NCBI GenBank assembly: GCA_013002105.1
Contig: JABDKS010000589.1
Coordinates: forward strand, 1-17,201
Direction: 5' to 3'
Length of the DNA stretch: 17,201 bases
DNA from: Pirellulaceae bacterium
GTDB lineage: Bacteria; Planctomycetota; Planctomycetia; Pirellulales; Pirellulaceae
How positions within the stretch are numbered: the stretch's first letter is position 1; every line of letters starts with the position of its first letter. Both the position numbers and the translations under genes were made by a program. The notes under the pieces were generated by a model. That model had not been told where the DNA came from. It did not search any database and was given only the letters and a program-made list of their open reading frames with translations. Below, one piece after another: positions 15,122 to 17,201 of this stretch.

Positions 15122-16173
15122 ATTCCCGCCTCCGTCAATTCATCTTCCTCTTCTTCGATCGGTTTGGCCATTGAAAGTCGAACGATGTGTGTAAATATGC
15201 GGGTCGCATATTCGTCACCTGGACTCAATCCGGCGACGATCGCTTGTGGATCGGTCATCGAAAGCGAGATTCTGACGGCCAGCGGAAGTTCTTCGAAGTC
15301 GTCGCTGCTCCATTCCATTTGCCATGTGATTCCGTCCCAATACTCAAACTCAATACCGGTTATTTCCGGAGCCAGGATTTCACCTGTTTGATTCAGTTGT
15401 GACAAATTGCCCTGGCTTGCAGCATACCGCGTGACCGCACGATCTAATTCACGACGAACCAGGCCGCCCGTGTAAGTCGGTTCGTCTGACGTGTTGAAGG
15501 TATCCAAAGGGTCATTTACGCCGGCCGGCGAATCAGCTGGCTGAACAAAATAGGTCACCGTTTTGACATCGCTGGGCACGTCTTGGATGTTCGTGTTGTC
15601 CGTGTCAAACATCGCATAGTATTCTTCCAGCCGAGGCAATCGACTGACATCCACTTGGATCTGAAATTGGTTGCCGATCAATCCGGGTGCCTGCAGGACG
15701 GCCGCGCCGCTGGTCAGATCGGGCAATTCGGCCTCCACGGCAGTTTCGGTTGGGATGTCCGAATCGATTCCGGCGGCCGACAAGTCTTCGGTCGTTCCAC
15801 CTCCGCCTCCGCCGCCCCCCACGTCGCCACCGAGCTGGGCCGCACCGGTCGACGCCAGTAGACCTTCTAGCGACGAATTGTCGATCGGATCAAAGTGCAA
15901 AGTGGCTCGCAGATCGTCTTCGATCATTTGCATCACCGCGGCGGCCAATTGAGTCTGTTGAATGTCAAAATTGCTGACATTCATATCGCGTGTGTAAAAC
16001 TGAAACGACCAACTGATCAGTCCCATCAGCACGACAGCCAACGCCATCGACAGTACGACTTCCAATAGAGAAAATCCGGGTCGTCGACTCGATCGGCGTT
16101 GTGCGTCAGCTGCAATTTGTCGGTCAGAAACCGTCGATAGATCGACAGTGCAGGGATTAGAGTGATGATCCAT
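15118..16173 (-). CDS. gspJ: GspJ-like minor pseudopilin
   Basis: A 351-residue pseudopilin with leader MDHHSNPCTVDLSTVSDRQI... ending RRPG, cleaved before FSLLEVVLSMALAVVLMG (Phe34, Glu38 at mature +5), a class III prepilin signal for the prepilin peptidase. The helix continues into FQFYTRDMNVSNFDIQQTQLAA and MIEDDLRA, as in GspJ. The C-terminal half has VRRELDRAVTRYA, LAPEITGIEFEYWDGITW and LPLAVRISLSM, strongly GspJ-like. Between them is a poly-glycine run (eight Gly, coded around 15797-15821) and an acidic linker. At 351 residues it is longer than the usual 190-220. The start at ATG 16173 is shared with the preceding gene's stop (TGATG), so re-initiation is likely. The frame extends upstream to 16269, but that stretch only shadows the gspI tail and is not preferred. 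Its own stop overlaps the gspK start by four bases. Confidence 0.85.
   Translation of the reverse strand: MDHHSNPCTVDLSTVSDRQIAADAQRRSSRRPGFSLLEVVLSMALAVVLMGLISWSFQFYTRDMNVSNFDIQQTQLAAAVMQMIEDDLRATLHFDPIDNSSLEGLLASTGAAQLGGDVGGGGGGGGTTEDLSAAGIDSDIPTETAVEAELPDLTSGAAVLQAPGLIGNQFQIQVDVSRLPRLEEYYAMFDTDNTNIQDVPSDVKTVTYFVQPADSPAGVNDPLDTFNTSDEPTYTGGLVRRELDRAVTRYAASQGNLSQLNQTGEILAPEITGIEFEYWDGITWQMEWSSDDFEELPLAVRISLSMTDPQAIVAGLSPGDEYATRIFTHIVRLSMAKPIEEEEDELTEAGI
15797..15821 (-). repeat. Poly-glycine tract in gspJ with a C6 run
   Basis: GGN codons encode eight consecutive glycines. The plus strand shows CCACCTCCGCCTCCGCC followed by six C at 15815-15820. The tract probably forms a flexible linker. 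The mononucleotide run is a possible slippage site, and a one-base change would truncate GspJ. Confidence 0.6.
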
Positions 16174-16736
16174 CAGACGGCCTCCTCCGCTGTGCCCGCA
16201 GCGGCTTCCTTGGCAGCTTCTTCTTCCAGTTCGGCTTCTTCGAGGCCCAATGCTGGATCGATCAGCCACCGATCGAGCGAGTAGGTCGCAAGCACGCGGC
16301 CGTCACTATCGGTCGCATTGGCAATCACACGAATCAGTAGCATGCCGTCGATACCGGCTGGTTGCACTTCGATGGTATAGATGAACGCGGTTGTCGAGGT
16401 GGAATCAAAAGACTCGGCCGGGACTTCGAACATCGACTGGGGAGTCTGCCCCAAAGTTGCATCGAGCAAGACTTCCGAGAGCTTGGACTGGCAGAGCATC
16501 CGGGCCAGCGACAAATCGCGTGCTTCGCGTGCAGCGCGAACGCCTGTGTCGGCGATCTGAGCGATCACGGCCAGTGAACCGCCCAGGATGGCGAGCGAAA
16601 GCAGCATCTCCAGCAGCGAGAACCCACGGCGCAAATCGGATCGGCGCAAATCGGTTCGGCGCAAACTGGTTCTACACAAATTGGTTCGGCGTGGTGGCAC
16701 AGGTCGTCCGGCCACGATGCAATGATTCGCGATCAT
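16173..16736 (-). CDS. gspI: GspI-like minor pseudopilin with repetitive basic leader
   Basis: A 187-residue pseudopilin. The mature part starts FSLLEMLLSLAILGGSLAVIAQIADTG (in pieces, residues 39-65), with cleavage after Gly38 and Glu43 at mature +5. The segment AREARDLSLARMLCQSKLSEVL matches the GspI helix. The beta part is IYTIEVQPAG and LLIRVIANATDSDGRVLATYSLDRWL. The leader is unusual. Residues 17-36 are four five-residue repeats (RTNLC, RTSLR, RTDLR, RSDLR) encoded by a 15-bp tandem repeat. The C-terminus is Glu/Ala-rich (165-187). The ATG at 16736 overlaps the stop of the gspH-like gene (ATGA, 16733-16736), which supports this long leader. A GspV or other minor pseudopilin label is possible, but gene order between H and J favours I. 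Confidence 0.78.
   Translation of the reverse strand: MIANHCIVAGRPVPPRRTNLCRTSLRRTDLRRSDLRRGFSLLEMLLSLAILGGSLAVIAQIADTGVRAAREARDLSLARMLCQSKLSEVLLDATLGQTPQSMFEVPAESFDSTSTTAFIYTIEVQPAGIDGMLLIRVIANATDSDGRVLATYSLDRWLIDPALGLEEAELEEEAAKEAAAGTAEEAV
16628..16687 (-). repeat. 15-bp tandem repeat, four units, in the gspI leader
   Basis: On the plus strand the units are CGGCGCAAATCGGAT, CGGCGCAAATCGGTT, CGGCGCAAACTGGTT and CTACACAAATTGGTT, followed by a partial fifth (CGGCG). Translated on the minus strand they give five-residue repeats with the pattern (T/S)-(N/S/D)-L-x-R. This resembles a pentapeptide-repeat pattern but is too short to be a folded domain. The repeat stays in frame when it grows or shrinks. 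Confidence 0.85.
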
Positions 16737-17201
16737 TCCAACGCCTCCATCTTGCCGATCGATACCGTTCCGGTGATTCCGCGGACCTTGACGGTAATTT
16801 TGCCGTCGGTTGTGTGCGCCAAAACGATGGCTGCGGTACTTGTTGTACCATCGGGATAAAACAGGATCGGCTGACTCCAGCCGGACGCCTGATCACCCGC
16901 GTTGGCCTGTTCTATTTCCATCGCTCGCGCGGCGGAAACGACGGCAACGCTTTGCACCGTGATGTCTTGGGGCAGCTCAATCGATTCTTCGGCATCCGGG
17001 TCGACCGGTGCCATCACGATCGTGCCCGAATCGGCACCGCTGAGCATTGCGGATTGGGAGCCGGTCTGATCGGTCGCTTCGACCGCATCGGTCATCGAAA
17101 AGTAGGGGCGAACGCGCAAGGTGCCATTTTCCAGCATCGCGTCCATCATCATCACGCGGCCTTCGCGCATTGCTTCGACACGACGTTCCGTGATCTCGAT
17201 T
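16733..17201 (-). CDS. gspH: GspH-like pseudopilin, 5' end cut by the window edge
   Basis: The frame is open from the stop at 16733 to the right edge, so the N-terminus with the prepilin signal is missing; about 156 residues are visible. The internal ATG at 17170 is in frame but preceded by IEITERRVEA, so it is probably not the start. The end ILFYPDGTTSTAAIVLAHT, then KITVKVRGITGTVSIGKMEALE, matches the C-terminal beta-sheet of GspH/FimT-type minor pseudopilins (FxPDG...G.V.V). Its stop overlaps the ATG of the gspI-like gene. First visible gene of the operon; others (GspD, E, F, G) may lie to the right. Confidence in the family is moderate because the hallmark N-terminus is not seen. Confidence 0.7.
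   Translation of the reverse strand, partial: IEITERRVEAMREGRVMMMDAMLENGTLRVRPYFSMTDAVEATDQTGSQSAMLSGADSGTIVMAPVDPDAEESIELPQDITVQSVAVVSAARAMEIEQANAGDQASGWSQPILFYPDGTTSTAAIVLAHTTDGKITVKVRGITGTVSIGKMEALE

Noticed and set aside
16174..16269. Upstream extension of the gspJ frame by 32 codons
   Set aside because: It lies wholly inside the gspI 3' end, and ATG 16173 forms a TGATG junction with the gspI stop.

Overview
The window looks like a chromosomal segment from a planctomycete, most likely a Pirellulaceae (Rhodopirellula-like) bacterium. The reasons are a DUF1559 protein, a formylglycine-type sulfatase, a compact Ser/Thr kinase, few clear Shine-Dalgarno sites, several GTG starts, and a pseudopilin operon whose proteins are long and fused in ways unlike proteobacterial ones. 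The assignment rests on gene content, not on a marker gene. I saw no tRNA, rRNA, CRISPR array, insertion sequence or integrase.

Layout from left to right. (1) At 1-806, minus, lies a DUF1559 protein cut by the left edge. (2) At 914-4495, minus, is a tight glycerophosphodiester/glycerol-3-phosphate operon, transcribed GDPD, then GlpD, then a GlpK-like kinase. It would turn glycerophosphodiesters and glycerol into glycerol-3-phosphate and then dihydroxyacetone phosphate. (3) At 4805-5641, plus, is a stand-alone Ser/Thr kinase. (4) At 5653-8367, minus, is a three-gene ABC importer (ATPase, permease, NMT1/THI5-like binding protein) with an overlapping GTGA junction. (5) At 8649-10151, plus, is an exported sulfatase that diverges from the importer. 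(6) From 10308 to the right edge, minus, is a type II secretion/type IV pilus-like assembly operon: GspH (partial), GspI, GspJ, GspK, a PilM-PilN (GspL-like) fusion, and a PilO/GspM-like protein with a cadherin-like insert and a C-terminal PilP/GspC-like domain.

The pseudopilin operon is the most unusual part. Genes H, I, J and K overlap by 1-4 bases, and so do the last two genes, so they are probably translationally coupled. Between K and the PilMN fusion there is a 168-base gap holding a perfect 16-bp tandem duplication and a short hairpin. The inner-membrane platform that other systems build from four or five proteins (PilM, N, O, P or GspL, M, C) seems to be condensed into two polypeptides here. 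The GspI-like protein carries a repetitive, strongly basic leader built from a 15-bp tandem repeat, and the GspK-like protein has an EF-hand-like loop and two 'RxNxN' helix-hairpin-helix-like segments.

All assignments come from reading motifs by eye. No database search or structure prediction was run.
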